Notes: generated by a model not told the origin, from the letters alone. Positions 1 to 12,163 are shown, counted from the first letter of the stretch. The stretch is 64,000 bases of DNA from Smallanthus sonchifolius (GCA_023525975.1 CM042018.1:103532001-103596000), one strand, 5' to 3'. A program made the numbers and translations.

Positions 1-503
1 GAACCCACTAACTACCTAGGTTTTGGAAAGAAAAAAAAAAGACCTGTTTGGTACCAATTTTGAGTCATAGGGGACTAAACTGGTATGAGCTTTATAAGTT
101 TCAAGAACCGAAAAGGCGAAAACAAAGTGAGCATAGCCACTATGTCCCAGTTTGGTCATCACATAGACCGCAGAAATAGGACCCATGAATAAAAATGTAA
201 TATGCTAGTGGGCGTAGGTGCTTAGCCGTAAGAAATCAAAACAAAGACAGACAAATAAAAAATGTATATTTTGAAAAGAACAAGTTGCATGAACAAGTCA
301 ATTTTTACAGTCAAACAAGAAACAAACAACTATAATGCAAAAAACCAGGGATACAACACTAGTGATTTTGTAAAACACAAAGGTATCAAACAGCGATTTT
401 GATTATTGTTGCCCATAAATTTGATATTAAAGGGAGTATAATACTGAAAATCTTGAACACGAATAAAAAAGGGAGTGTGAAACTACTTGTTTTTTATCCT
501 TGC

Positions 504-3003
504 TTAGCTGGCCAATTTGGTGAGGCGGTGTATGGTACTTCTTGCAACCCTGTTTCCAGGATCAATGTTCATAACCGTTCTCAGGTCTTCAGCTCCAAGC
601 TTATATTTCTCCATGCTCTCATACAGAAGTGCACGTTGTACAAGGACTGACACATTTTTGCCATCTTGCTCTAGCACCTACACAACATATAGTGAGGTTA
701 ATTTGTGTTTATTTATTATCGGTTTATTTGTTTTTTTAAAGATTTGGCGTTGACCACCTTACAGTTGTTAATTTACGTAAACCCTGTAAGGGAAACCTAG
801 GTAGTCGAAGGCAATAGGAGCACTCAAGGCGGCAAAGGATGAACAGGTCGCCTAGGCGCTTAAAAAGAGGCGCACAAGCCATTTTTAGCTGTTTTAGACA
901 TGTTTTAGGCTGGTTCCTGGCTATTTTCAGATGTTTCAGACCATTTTGCAGAACTTGGCCGGTTTTTTCTAGTTCTTTAGCAAGGCATTATTGGTGCGCT
1001 AGCGCTCGCCTTTGGTGCCTTTGACTACCATGAGGGAAACTAGTATTTCGTCTCAATACTTATAGTAGTTGCGTGATAAGATTACACTAAATCTCCTAAC
1101 TGCAATACTATAATGAGATAAAATGAAAGATAAATACTAAGCAACTCTAACTCCTTAGCTTAACAACAGTAAATAAAGATCATTAGAAACTTGAGAAATT
1201 GAACATGAAGGAAACTGTGAGAACAGAATATGCAAGTAAGGACGTAAGGTGTTGATCTCATAAGATTCCAATGGCGTTCTGGATATCATTTGGAGGTAGC
1301 CATATCATGGCTCACTAGTCACTATGATGCTAAATGTAATTAAAAAGAAAAAAAAGAATACTCAAAGAGCAAAAGAGTACTTTGGTCTTCATCTACAAGA
1401 ACAAGGGAGAAATGAAGAATTTCAAAACTATAAGGAGGAATCTCATTATCTCAATATGATGCCACATGAGACATATGTGCCTAGAAAAAGGGCGTATCTT
1501 GTGCCTTAAAAACTATGCGTTAAACCTTGAAAACAAATGTACTAAAACACAAACTTACTTAACAAATAAATGATAGCAAACAATCTCAACAAAGAGAAAC
1601 TGGAATTGTACCTTTGAGCAGTCAGCAACTGCCTTCTTGTATTCCCCTACTTCTTTGTAACATGAAGCCCTGGATGACAAAACTTCCCTAGTGCCAGCAT
1701 TATCACCGGCCTTTTCCAATAGAATTACAGCCCAAGACAACCATTTTATGGCATCAGGATATTGCCCTGCTTTGTAATTATCCATCCCCTTGCTCTTTGC
1801 TGATGAAGATGTGACACCTGCGGGTGGTGGAGGAAGCCCTTCAAGCTCAGTAGTTCCACCTACATCACCTCCCCCGCCACCAATCTCAGACTCAAAACCC
1901 CAATCCTCAGCCCCTGCAAATTGTTGGTTTACAGAAGTTTCTGAACCCTTGGAAGCATTACCAGCTGAAGCTGAAGAGAATAGCACATCAAAACTATCCC
2001 CTCCTGATGATTGAACTGGCGGCTGATTTTGCATACCACCAAAACCAAAATCATCCATTTTTGATTGAGAACCGATGGAACTAGTGTTACTTTGGAAAAG
2101 ATTACCTCCTGACGATTGAACCGTCGGCTGACTTTGCATACCAACAAAACCAAAATCATCCAATTTTGATTGAGAACCAATGCCTGAACCCGTGAAGCTA
2201 GTCTTGCTAGGGAAAGCATTTGCACTAGGTTTCGGTGCATTCTGAAAGGTGCCAAACGCATCATCCCCTGATGTAGTCGGTGCAGTTGTTTTATTTCCAG
2301 CTTTCATCCCAGCAGCCGGCTTAGAGCTGAAATCAACTAAAGATCCAAACGGATCCTTGTTCGAATTCACGCCGCCTCCAATGCCACTCACAGTTGAACC
2401 TCTCATTGCCGGACCTCCAAGATTCTGATTTTTATTACCATAACCACTAGTATTAAAATTTCCAAAACCTTGTGAAGAACCCCAACCGCCACCACTGTTC
2501 ACAGCACTACCAGATTTTGGCAATGAATCAGCCATACCACCCATCGAATAAGCACTTTTACTAGCTGTTTGTGATGAAACAGGTGCAACATTCTTCAAAG
2601 GAACATTACTACTATTCCCCTTCCCTGTCCCCAAATTTGATCCAAGCAAATCACTAAACAAATTAGAGCTCTTATTACCAATCCCTATACTCGTAGCCGC
2701 AGTGCTAGAAGACCGGATCGGTGCCGACGAGGCCCAGCTCCTTCCGGTGATATCTCCCACCATAGATGTAGATCCATTTAGTGACCCTCCCAGAGTGGAC
2801 GACTGCGTAGGAGCAGCAGGTTGGTGCGTCCAGGACGGTTTATTCGGTTGCCAATACGGCGTCGTCGTGTTAGGTTTAGGCTGCGTGTAGGTATTGTTGT
2901 TCTGAGCGTTAAGAGGCTTGGAACGATTCGAATTGATTCCGAGATCGAAATCAAAACTGTTGAGAGATCCAGATTGAGTTGATCTTCCGTAGTTCGAATT
3001 CAT
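504..3003 (-). CDS. TPR-domain protein with disordered DPF/DFGF-rich N-terminus (2 exons)
   Basis: Two exons on the minus strand, 3003-1612 and 677-504, joined in phase 0 by a GT-AG intron (donor AAG|GTACAA, acceptor TGTAG|GTG) and ending in TAA at 504-506. The product is 521 residues. Residues 1-400 are low-complexity (Ser, Gly, Asn, Gln), with scattered acidic-phenylalanine motifs such as DPFGSLVDF, DAFGTF and NLFSDLL, and a duplicated block of about 30 residues containing DDFGF. Residues about 402-505 are alpha-helical TPR repeats (GQYPDAIKWLSWAV, GEYKKAVADCSK, YKLGAEDLRTVMNIDPGN). In other proteins DPF/DFxF motifs bind adaptor ear domains and TPRs bind peptide partners, so a role in vesicle trafficking is possible but is inference. 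I do not recognise a named orthologue. The start is the first in-frame ATG and no signal peptide is seen. The exon structure is well supported. Confidence 0.85.
797..1032. mobile_element. hAT-type MITE in the TPR-gene intron
   Basis: A 236-bp element flanked by a perfect 8-bp duplication AGGGAAAC (789-796 and 1033-1040). Its ends are inverted repeats (CTAGGTAGTCGAAGGCA against the complement of TGCCTTTGACTACCATG). The interior resembles the element at 6552-6871, with GGCGCACAAGC, TTTTAGACATGTTTTAGGC and a CGCC-rich end. An 8-bp duplication is the hallmark of hAT transposition. There is no coding capacity. The rest of the intron (678-788 and 1041-1611) shows nothing recognisable. Confidence 0.85.
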
Positions 3004-3396
3004 AGTTTAGGTTTTTCGTTTATTTGTTCAATATACTTTACAGGATCTGAATTTTTTTTCAGGTGTTTAGAAACGAATTTGATGATGCAAAAACGAAATT
3101 GAAATGAACAGATCGGAGAAAAATGAATGAGATCTGGATCAACACAGGGCGTACCTTACGTAGTACCGCCTGACGCCGTCGGCCGTCCTCAGCGCCGCCG
3201 TGTTATGAAGGAATTATGGTTGGGGTTAATGGATGACCGGATACCAGCTAAGATTTGAAAAAGAGATGGATTATTGGATTCTCTGTGCACCGAATTACCG
3301 AAAGAGGCGTTTTTGGTCTGAACGTCTTAAGAGTTTAAAAATGGCATAAATGGCCCCTTATTGTGTTACTTTTCTTTCCGAATATGTCATTAATCA
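3004..3396. other. Upstream flank of the TPR gene
   Basis: Presumed promoter and 5' UTR of the minus-strand TPR gene. A CG-rich patch (about 3160-3205) stands out from AT-rich surroundings. No clear TATA box or upstream exon was recognised. Confidence 0.35.
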
Positions 3397-3851
3397 ATGA
3401 GTTAATTACATAAAATAATATGTTTCGAATATGTCTAAATTTTGGATTTAGTCATCGGCAGTTCTCAAATTATGCATAAAATAATATGTTTGATCTCTTG
3501 AGTGAATGACAGTTAACTTTTCTATTAAATATTTTGAAAATGACCAAAATACGCCTAGATTAACAAAATAAAAAAATAGAAATTAAAAAGAACCAATATT
3601 TATGCCTCTAGTTTTCAGGTGGCATCACCACTTTTTTTTTAAAAAAAACCTATTTTTTTATTTTTTTGATCTTGGGGTATTTTGGTTATTTTTAAAAATA
3701 TTCAATAGAAAAGTTAACTATCATTCACTCTATGGACCAAACATGTTACATTTATGCATAATTTAAGGGACTGACAGTAGAAATTTTCAAACTTAGAGAT
3801 CAAATCTAAAATTTGGACATATCACAAGGATTATCCGTGTACTTAACTATA
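3397..3851. repeat. Fold-back (MITE-like) element
   Basis: Two arms are inverted copies: about 3397-3560 pairs with about 3675-3851. For example AGTTAACTTTTCTATT in the left arm reappears inverted as AATAGAAAAGTTAACT in the right, and the TTATGCATAA blocks also match. A T/A-rich loop lies between them. No coding potential; the end points are approximate. Confidence 0.65.
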
Positions 3852-3939
3852 AATCAATAGTTTATAAGTGCTTTTGCTCATACTCACCAAACTCCAAAGG
3901 AATGTATAGATAGAGTAATTTGATTCTCTGATATTGAGC

Positions 3940-4470
3940 CTGGTAAAACGGGTGGGTTAGGTTGGATACCGGGTCAGAACGAGTTTGGCTCAGGATGGGT
4001 TCGGGTCAGGACGAGTTATGACCAAAATGAATTCGGGTCAAAACGGGTCATTTTAAAGAAAGTATCAATTTGCTTCGAATCCGAATGGGTTGTAACAAAA
4101 AAATTGGCTCGTGTTGAAATGAGTTGTCTTAGAAAAAAAAAAGTACTAAAATCTGCTATATTTTTTTCTGCGACTGGTGGTGGCGTCGCGGCGACGGCTC
4201 TCGATGACGGTGGCGTCGTGGTGGTGCAAGAGGCGGTGGGTGGTGGTGTCGGTGGTAATCTTGAGTGATTTTCTCACCAAATATATCATTGACCCGTTGT
4301 TACCCATTTAAACCCATTCTCAATTTACATAGTTTTTAGACGACCCTTCTTGACCCAAAATGTGTTAAGGTGTTACCCATTTCAACCCGTTATGTATTAT
4401 GGTGTTGTTTAATTCAACCCAAAATACAAAAATTATTTACTCAAACCAACCAATTTCCCTTACTTTGGGT
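3940..4470. repeat. Fold-back repeat rich in GGGTCA / TGACCC
   Basis: The left part (about 3940-4100) carries repeated CGGGTCAAAACGGGTCA-type words. The right part (about 4280-4465) carries the complementary TGACCCGTT and TTGACCCAAA words, so the region can fold on itself. The middle has a short GC-rich tract (GGTGGTGGCGTCG). This is a common non-coding plant repeat style; boundaries are approximate. Confidence 0.5.
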
Positions 4471-5169
4471 CAAGATTGTCAGGTGTATATGATATTAAAA
4501 GAATTCTTTTAGTGTTTAGACAATCAAACCTACTGGTCAGATCGAAAACTGCTTACACAACTGGCACGGTTGATTAGCCTTGAATACTTTCATTTGGGCT
4601 GGCCACACTATTCGGTTAAATCTGGCTGGTGATTAGACCGGAAATTCAAAATTTATTTTATTTTATTTTTTCTTTCAAAATATCTCATTTACTGATACAT
4701 TTGATACTTCTGGCTCAATTGTTTTTATCTATTTAAAACTCTATATTTTGTTAACATTACGAATAAACAAAAAATAAAATAGTAACATATTTTGTTTTAA
4801 ATTGATTGTATATATTTTAGTTTTTACACTATTTATAACATCACCCAAATTTTAAAACCAATCCAACGAGTCAGGTAAGACAGCCAGTTCGATAAACGGA
4901 CCGTTTAACTTTGCTCTAGACATGGAAATTTATTTTGAATAACGGGTTCGGCCCTTTAGAGATTTCAGTCTAGATCATTGTTTATATCACTAATCTAATT
5001 GAAAATGATAATATTAACCAGCTAATCAGCCACAGGCGTAAGTCATTACTTTTTAAGCAAACTACTTAAATCCAGGGTTCAAAATTTCAAGATATTAACC
5101 AACTTAACAAGCAACATCACTAAGAAGACTTCTTAAAGGTTCTAAACATGGCAGTGGGTCATTGAAGCA
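4471..5169. other. AT-rich intergenic DNA
   Basis: No ORF or recognisable repeat ends were seen. The proximal part is probably the 3' UTR of the minus-strand MORF gene, whose stop codon is at 5170-5172. Confidence 0.4.
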
Positions 5170-7679
5170 TCAGCTGTTAGACCCTTGAGACCCATCCTGG
5201 TTTTGGTGGAACCTACGACCATCAGTTTGATCTGAAGTCCTGCTTGCAGCTGGCTGGGCTGCAGTGTGTCCCTGATCTTGGGACCAACCGTCTCTTTGAA
5301 TGGGCTCTCTACGTATAGTCTGCATTGTCTCACGACGTTTATCATATCGTGGTCTTGGACGGGGCCTGGTGTTTTGCTGCCTGTTGTTGAACCTGTACTG
5401 AGGCCGCGGTATGACTTTCCCATCAATAAACAAATCCCCTACAAACAAACAAATAATGTTTGAACATATGTGTAATTAAATAATGGGACTGTAAATGAAA
5501 TCCATCTATACAAACCTCCATAATCTTTGTTGGGAACATCAAGATATGAATCAGGTAAAACCCAAAGAACACCAGGTAGAGCTGCTCAAAATGAAAACTT
5601 GTTAATGTAGTCAGCAATCAAAATGAGCTTACAAGAAGGTAACAAGCTTATTCTACTTTTCTAGCTTATGAATGACCCTATTTGGGTCATGTCCTTGGTT
5701 TTAAAATGCGCGATACGCTCTGATGCGTTTTGGTCCAAAAATCTGACGTGTGATGCGCGTTCATCGCATTGCAATGTGTTCATTATTAAGAAAAAACTAA
5801 CTACACATAAGAATTTATATATTGTTAATACTTAAACATTAAAACATACTTGTAAAACATGTTTAAACATAAAAACACACTTATAAGGTGTAATTGATCA
5901 TTGAAGAAGAAGAACCGAAAAGAAAAAACTTGAAAAGTTCCAAAAAACATTGCATATTGGGCATTGCGTGCATCATGGCACATCATGCGAGGGACCGCAT
6001 TATGCGAGATCGCCGCATCAAGCACGCGTCATGGAATCGCAACGCATCAAGTGTGGTGAATGGTGATGCGTTCTCTTCAGCGCATCACGCATTATGCGCG
6101 CAATATGCGCAATTTAAAACCAAGGTCGTGTCTAAATCTAGATGAAATAAGAAGGATTTTAAATTTTCCTTCGGTGTCATGTAAAGGCGTAAAGCATACG
6201 CTCAGCGGCTCAGGCGTTAATTATTTCCATGAAAAGTAATTGAAGCAGTCCTAAGACACCAAGTTACCAACCTCTAAAGCTTAATGTGTGCCATGCAAAT
6301 TAAGCAATTTTCGGGAACTTTGGTTATCACTTATCTGTGTTGAGCTTTCTACTTTAAACCAACGAAGCCATGAATAACAAATTATAGATAAAAAAAGGCG
6401 GGGGTTATGGTGCAGTGGTAAGCGTTTGATTTCCCTCTAGAAGAGGTCTCAGGTTCAAATCCAGCCTCCAATGGTTTCCTGCTTAAACCCTTGAAGGCCA
6501 CATGCCTCGGGTAATTTGCACTTTACCTGGTCCCTACATCAGTGTATTGATCAGTGTTGTCAAAAGCACACAAGGCGCATGCCTAGACGAAGAAGCGCAG
6601 CTTGTGTGCCTCGCCTGGAGAGGCGTAGTTTCAGGCCAATTTCAAATTCCGGCCAAAAATCATCTGAAACAGGTCTAAACAGCCTGAAACAGCCTACGCT
6701 AGCCCTAAACAAGCCTGGAATCAACCTAAAACATCCCAAACAAGCCTAAAACATGTCTAAAACCCCTAAAAATTGTATTTTTATACTATGCGCCTCACTT
6801 AAAAAAGCCCTCGCTTTTTTTACACCTTGCGACTAGGCTCCGGGCGAGGTCTATGCGCCTTGACAACTATGGTATTGATGGGTCCGGTGAGTTTTCCCTA
6901 GTGGGTTCTCATGATCAACAGAAAAGAAGATATTAAAGTGACAAACTTCATAATGCCTAGACTCATTAGCCCTAAAAGAAACAAGATTTAAGAAAACCTT
7001 TGATTTTGTAGGATAACTCCTCCGATATCAAAGCACCAAAACCGGTATAAGTCGTGGTCGAAACAGAGTATATCTTCTTCTTTGCCTCCTCCTCACTGAA
7101 AACCACCACACAAAGAAAACACTTCATACAATAATCACATTACTAATGCAGTAATGTACAGATTCAAATCAAACATACAATATCTCAAAATTTGCAGGTA
7201 ATGAATTGGCGAATAATGGTAAATATGGTATGAAACATATTAGGGTTTTACAATTCAAACTAACGCAACAAAATCAAGCATAGATTATAGTGAATCAGAA
7301 CATATATAGATGAATAATACCTTTCGAGAACAGAAGCTAGGGTTTTGACATATGAATCGATCATTTCGTCTTCAGAGGGTTTAGGGTCTGTCGGGAACTC
7401 CATAACAATAAGCCAATGCTCATAATCACAGCCATCAAGCAAAATCGTCTCCTTCGGCGGACGATTGCTCCAGTTCGGTGACGAATCGTTCAATGGAGAG
7501 TAACCCGACCCGGAGGTTTTGAGTCGAACAGGGATCCGTGGAGCGAGTTGGGGGGATTGATAGTGGTGGTCGAGGAGAGGGAGAGTGAATCGAGAACGGG
7601 AATGGATTGATGATGAAGGTGATGATAGGATGCGAGAAAAGAGAGAGGTTAGGGTACGTCTGGTGGTGAAAACTGCCAT
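5170..7679 (-). CDS. MORF3: MORF3-like organellar RNA-editing factor (4 exons)
   Basis: Exons on the minus strand are 7679-7321, 7095-6998, 5581-5516 and 5438-5170. Phases are consistent and the product is 263 residues. Residues 1-30 (MAVFTTRRTLTSLFSRILSS onward) are Arg/Ser/Thr-rich and lack acidic residues, as in a mitochondrial presequence. The MORF box follows at about residues 77-190: ILLDGCDYEHWLIVMEFP, MIDSYVKTLASVLESEEEAK, KIYSVSTTTYTGFGALI, LPGVLWVLPDSYLDVPNKDY and GGDLFIDGKVIPRP. The tail is Arg/Gln-rich and divergent. MORF/RIP proteins bind PPR proteins and are needed for C-to-U editing of organellar transcripts. The ACTSTTTY-like YSVSTTTYTGF segment favours the mitochondrial MORF3 branch. 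An upstream in-frame ATG at 7766 exists, but the inner ATG fits a presequence better. The long third-position intron (5582-6997) holds two MITEs and a SINE. Confidence 0.9.
5694..6124. mobile_element. hAT-type MITE in a MORF intron
   Basis: A 431-bp element with near-perfect 18-bp inverted ends (CTTGGTTTTAAAATGCGC at 5694-5711 and its complement at 6107-6124). The flanking 8-bp duplication is GTCATGTC (5686-5693) and GTCGTGTC (6125-6132), with one mismatch. The interior is rich in GATGCG and CGCATT words. It has no transposase ORF. Confidence 0.85.
6399..6930 (+). mobile_element. tRNA-derived SINE, split by a MITE
   Basis: The 5' part carries a Pol III A box (TGGTGCAGTGG, 6408-6418) and a perfect B box (GGTTCAAATCC, 6452-6462), spaced as in a tRNA. 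A non-tRNA body runs to 6551 and resumes at 6880 after the MITE insertion. The acceptor stem does not close well, so this is a SINE head rather than a functional tRNA gene. The 3' end and target duplication were not resolved. Confidence 0.7.
6552..6871. mobile_element. hAT-type MITE nested inside the SINE
   Basis: A 320-bp insertion flanked by the perfect 8-bp duplication GTATTGAT (6544-6551 and 6872-6879). Its inverted ends are CAGTGTTGTCAAAAGC and the complement of CCTTGACAACTATG. It belongs to the same family as 797-1032, sharing the GGCGCA ends and the AAACATGTCTAAAAC-type interior. Removing it rejoins the SINE body cleanly. Confidence 0.85.
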
Positions 7680-8078
7680 GGCCTGCCGGAGCTTCTTCTC
7701 TATCGAAAGTGTGTGTTCACAGGGCCGAGGGTTTTGCAGCCTTCCAAAGAAAATGTCAATAGTCATATAGGAATTTGTTGGATTTTTTTTTTTTTTTTTT
7801 TAACAAAATTTCAAAAACTCATAAAACACAACTCCCAAAGGGAAATTACATAGAGATAGAAGGCAAACGGGCAACAAGCTGCGCCGTCAACCCGAATTAA
7901 TCTAAACTAAACCGAATTAATCGTATTTTGAATTAATCGTATTGAAAAACCTGACCAAACTAAAAACCGAAGGTTTAGTTTTGTATATTTTGAAAACCGA
8001 AAATTACGGTTCGGTTTCGGTTTTGTATTTTTTTAAAAACCGAAACATACCGAACATATACATATAAAATTTTATAAT
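7680..8078. repeat. Upstream flank of MORF, poly-T tract and AACCGAA-rich DNA
   Basis: The first 80 bases upstream of the MORF start are probable 5' UTR and promoter. A run of about 20 T residues (7778-7801) is followed by low-complexity CCGAATTAAT and AACCGAAA words. A minus-strand poly(A) retroposon is possible, but no body was recognised. Confidence 0.4.
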
Positions 8079-8456
8079 AGGGGTGTGCATGAGTCTGTTT
8101 ATAATATATTGTGTGCATGCATATATGTACGCATAATTGCATTAATAATAATTTGAGATTTATATTTGTAATTAAATTTATGGATTATAACATTTTATTT
8201 TTTAATGTTTATGATTTTATAAGATACTAAAAACTATGAAGCCTAAAAATTTAGGTCTAAATGTGTAATAATCAATTAATCATTAGTTAACAAAAAAAAA
8301 AATTTCCAAAAAATTCAAGCCTAATTGGTAAAAGCGAAAAAAAAAAAACGAAACCAAAACGAACCGATTGTAAAAACTGAAAACCAAAAACCAAACTTTT
8401 TGTTTTAGGTTCGATTTTACACCAAAACCGAACCAGACCGACTCATGCACACCCCT
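8079..8456. repeat. Fold-back element with AGGGGTGTGCATGAGT ends
   Basis: AGGGGTGTGCATGAGT (8079-8094) is the exact inverse of ACTCATGCACACCCCT (8441-8456). The right arm also contains AACCGAA-type words similar to the sequence left of the element. It is non-coding and MITE-like. Target duplications were not clear. Confidence 0.6.
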
Positions 8457-9573
8457 AATTATTACCAAGTACACCACCCCCATACATCATATCGGCATTA
8501 TTGCCCTAATTTTTCTTAACGACACACACACACTTTAAATCTACTTCTAATTTACACCATTTGTCTACGATAGAACTATAACCCACAACCTTTTGAGTAG
8601 GGAATATCATGCAGCACACTTAAATACCATTAGGTCAAATGCGCTTTGCCCTTTGGTCATATTACCCTAATACAAATCATATCATGCTTATGCTTAGTCA
8701 AGTCGATAATGTTCTAGAAATATTACATCAATCAAGTCGAGACAGATATGCGACCTGTATTGTAGGCAAAATATGTAATGCAGCCCGTGTTATATTTATC
8801 ATACGACACATATAAGTGTAAAACACCTAATACGGCTCATAGTATAGGTGAAAAAGGTATGCCCGGTAATTTGGGGGTGATGTACTGATAATTTGAGAGT
8901 GGTGCACCGATAATTGCTCATTTATTTAAATTAGTAAGCACGAACATGTTTGTTTAATTGCTTTCGTAAACGTTCAATTGCCTCTGCAAACGTTTGGTAG
9001 TATATCGGTTTACGTTCGTTCATGTACACTCGTTTATGTCTGCTTGTTTACATTTGATTATGCTCATTTGTTTATTAGTTCGTTAAAGGTTTTTGTAACG
9101 CTTTTTAGTTTTTTAGCATTAAACATGTAAACTACAAACAAAACAGAAATCCTAAATCTAATAAAAAAAATGTCGCTTCTTCGGTGGCTCAACCATCACC
9201 TTCTCATGTTCTCTCATGGTTAGGGCTTCTACAACAGCCTTCGCCTTTGGTTTCATGCTTAGGCTTTAAAGTTAGTGCTTATAAGTTCTCAATTCTAAAT
9301 CACTTAAGATTCTTTATATTTTGTCAAACTTATTTTTCACACCAAGCGTTCGCTCTTCTAACTTTTAAGTCTTCAACAACAAGCTATGGAATGTTTGATT
9401 TATGTGTTTTGTATACCTTTTTTATGAACACCAAGTGTTCCATGGAATGCTTGATTTTATGAATATTATTGATATGTCATAATTTATACATGTTTTGTAT
9501 GCATAATAATCCTCGTATTATGGTACTAATTGAATAAAAACCTTTCAATTTATATTTAAATATGTTTATATTT
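8457..9573. other. No gene recognised
   Basis: AT-rich DNA with scattered CGTTCGTTTATG-style words near 8940-9080 and short chance ORFs. No supported gene or element boundary was found. Confidence 0.4.
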
Positions 9574-9973
9574 CACAATTGCAGGTTAAACGATGTCCCG
9601 AGATAAAAAAAAAAGCAAAAACTACTCAAAAACATCAAGAAATCAAGCTTTTGGTAGAGACATGCCCGAGCTTTGACCCCCCAAGAAGTCAATCAAGGTC
9701 AACACCAGTCAACAAGCAGCAAAAAGACAAAATAGGGAGCAGGAGGGGGATGCACGACCGTGCATCCTATTGCACAGTCGTGCAAAGCCCATGATTGCTC
9801 CTTAAGCATCCTCGTACTCTGCCATGTGTACCTTTTGATTCCCTGGGTATTATGCATTGCTCATTTTGAGGTCTATAAATAGATGGCTTGGGTTCCTCAT
9901 TCAAGACACACCTTAAAACCCTTATCTAGAAAGAATACACTCTTCTAGAGTTCGTAGTTGTAGTTTAGAGTAG
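9574..9973. mobile_element. LTR-retroelement-derived flank
   Basis: Contains the phrase GCACGACCGTGCATCCTATT followed by TGCACAGTCGTGC, and a TATA-like TCTATAAATAG (9871-9881). This style is seen in leader regions of plant Ty3 elements. No coding domain is visible. The solo LTR at 9974 was inserted into this sequence. Confidence 0.4.
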
Positions 9974-10344
9974 TGTGACAATCGCGACTTTTACGGTCAA
10001 CACCTGTGTTCGACGAGTTCGTATAATAATAATAATAATTGTATTATTATTATGATGTTCAAATATACTTTTAAACGAAAGGAACTCGTTAGAGAACGAT
10101 AAATAATATCAAGATTTATTTGGGTGTCATAATGTCAAAATTTTAATCAAGTTCGGGTGTATACGCGTTAACACCCTAGTCGAGCGGTTTCTTAAAATTT
10201 CAATTTAAATCCGAAAGCATATATATTTACAAGACGTAAGGAATCGAGGGAAAATACTAAATTATAACGAGTTATTTTTGGGTAAAATAACATCGTTGTT
10301 TTTATCGGGTTCGTTTAATCGAAAAACTGACAGGCGATCGGAGA

Positions 10345-10375
10345 CCACGGGGGATATAAATACCCCATCTTCACC
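10345..10375 (+). promoter_or_regulatory. Putative LTR promoter (TATA box)
   Basis: GGATATAAATACCCC in a CG-poor context, followed by CTTCACCCACTTTCTCATTT and an AG-rich leader. This matches the TATA/transcription-start arrangement of plant Ty3 LTRs. The function is inferred. Confidence 0.5.
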
Positions 10376-11628
10376 CACTTTCTCATTTTACAAAATTTCA
10401 GAGAAAAGTTAGAGAGAGAGAGAGTGCAGAGGGATGGAGAGGATTCCGGCGAAGTAGTGGTGGTCCGGCGGTGGTGCGTGGCGGCCAACGATAGTCCGGC
10501 GCGGTGGTCGGTGGCGGCTGAAGCCCATTTTTCACCCGGAACCATTTCTCGATGTCCCGAACGCGATGGTAAGCTCCGATCATCCTAAATCGATGCTTAA
10601 GTTCGTTAAAAAGAGCTTTTAAAATCTGTCCATAAAGTTTTATGCATGCGAAGTTTTAAAGATCGGACGATCTCCGGAAATCCGACCGTTAGAAATGCAT
10701 GAATTTTGGAAAGAATATTGTCAACACATAGACGCAAAACCCTACTGGAGGAATGCTTGATCAGAGCTCTCTAGGTATGCTTGATCCTTCTCGCTCTTGA
10801 GAATTATTTCGATTCCAAGCAATTCTCCAAAAGCTAATGGCAGGTCAGTTTACGTTTAGTTTGAAATTTGTTCTAATATGTTTTCGTTATCCGATTTGGT
10901 CTGGGATTGGACTCAAAATGCTTCGATTTTTGGTGAATGTAAAAGTGAGGCCTGGGATGGTGGAGTAGATCATTGGGTTGAAGTGATCTCAATGGCCTCA
11001 TAATGGAAAACATTTCACCCAAATGCCAGTTGCTGGGACTTCACTTATGAATCAATGTTTATGTAATTCTATTTAGCCCTAATAATATACAAATTCTCTA
11101 ATCAATGACCATCATTTGTTTTCTTATTGTTGTGTGTAAAAGGCAGATTTAGTGGTTTGAGGGTAAGATGGACACCACGCGACGGGCTTTGTTCTTGCTG
11201 CATCACATTTTCCCTCTGGTAATTCATATAATTGTCTACTAAAATTGGTTTTGTTATAGTTTATTACTCTGTATATTAAGATTCTATCAAATTGATTTTG
11301 CAATTGGATTATCAAATTGATGAATGATGACTGCTGGTGCTCTGTTGTTGTTTGATGGTAGTTGCTTAGCTTTGTATCTGATAGATTCAAATGGTTTAAA
11401 GTTTATGATTATATTAATGAGGACAATTTGTTTGCTTAATGGTCTGACCTGATCTAATCAAGTTTTTAAAGATACAAAATAAAAATATTATAATATGTTT
11501 GATGAACTGCCCACTTACAGGTTTACTCGGATCTCCGAGTTTTAAATCCTTTTGGTAGTTGGATTATGTTTAATTGCTTTTATGATCTTGGTTTTACACT
11601 TTTTATTGTGTTTCTTTTGTTTGATCAG

Positions 11629-11681
11629 GGTGTGCTAAGAAAGTCATCATCTCTGCTCCCAGCAGGGATGCTCCTATGTTT
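11629..11681 (+). pseudogene. GAPDH exon fragment
   Basis: After an intron-like TTGATCAG the sequence encodes AKKVIISAPSRDAPMF, the conserved cytosolic glyceraldehyde-3-phosphate dehydrogenase segment. One base is missing in the preceding GGTG-TGCT (GGA codons expected), which breaks the frame. Homology stops at ATGTTT, and the next sequence (TTCCAG|GAAGCAGAG) belongs to something else. It is a dead fragment, probably captured by the surrounding Helitron. Confidence 0.8.
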
Positions 11682-12163
11682 TCCAGGAAGCAGAGAGAAA
11701 TACAAGAAATATTACTGACTCGCTAAGTGATGCTACCATTTCAACCAAAGAATCTCCTAAGGTACTATTTTGACTTTTTTTTAAGGTTTCTTTTGAAAGT
11801 TGGGCTTACTAGTGTAGAAACTATCATGATTTTATCTTTGATATAAATTTAAGCTTGTAAAATTCAGAAGTTTGATTTCGTTTTGACATTATCAACATTT
11901 AAGTGTTCATCATGTTTTCAGGTGACAGTAGAGGCAAAGAAAAAAATCTGTTGAAGCCAAATCAAGAACAAATGATGCTTTCAGGCAAAAAGCTTGGTAT
12001 CGATAGGGTTCAGCTTTGCATTTGATGCATGCATATTCTTGATTTCATCTGAAATATTTTGCCAAGTTTATCTATAATCTAAAATTTCAGGGAAAATCAT
12101 TTTCTCCATCTCTGTTGCAGAAATTTGAGAAAGCCGCAAATGCATTTTATGAGGGATTTAGGC

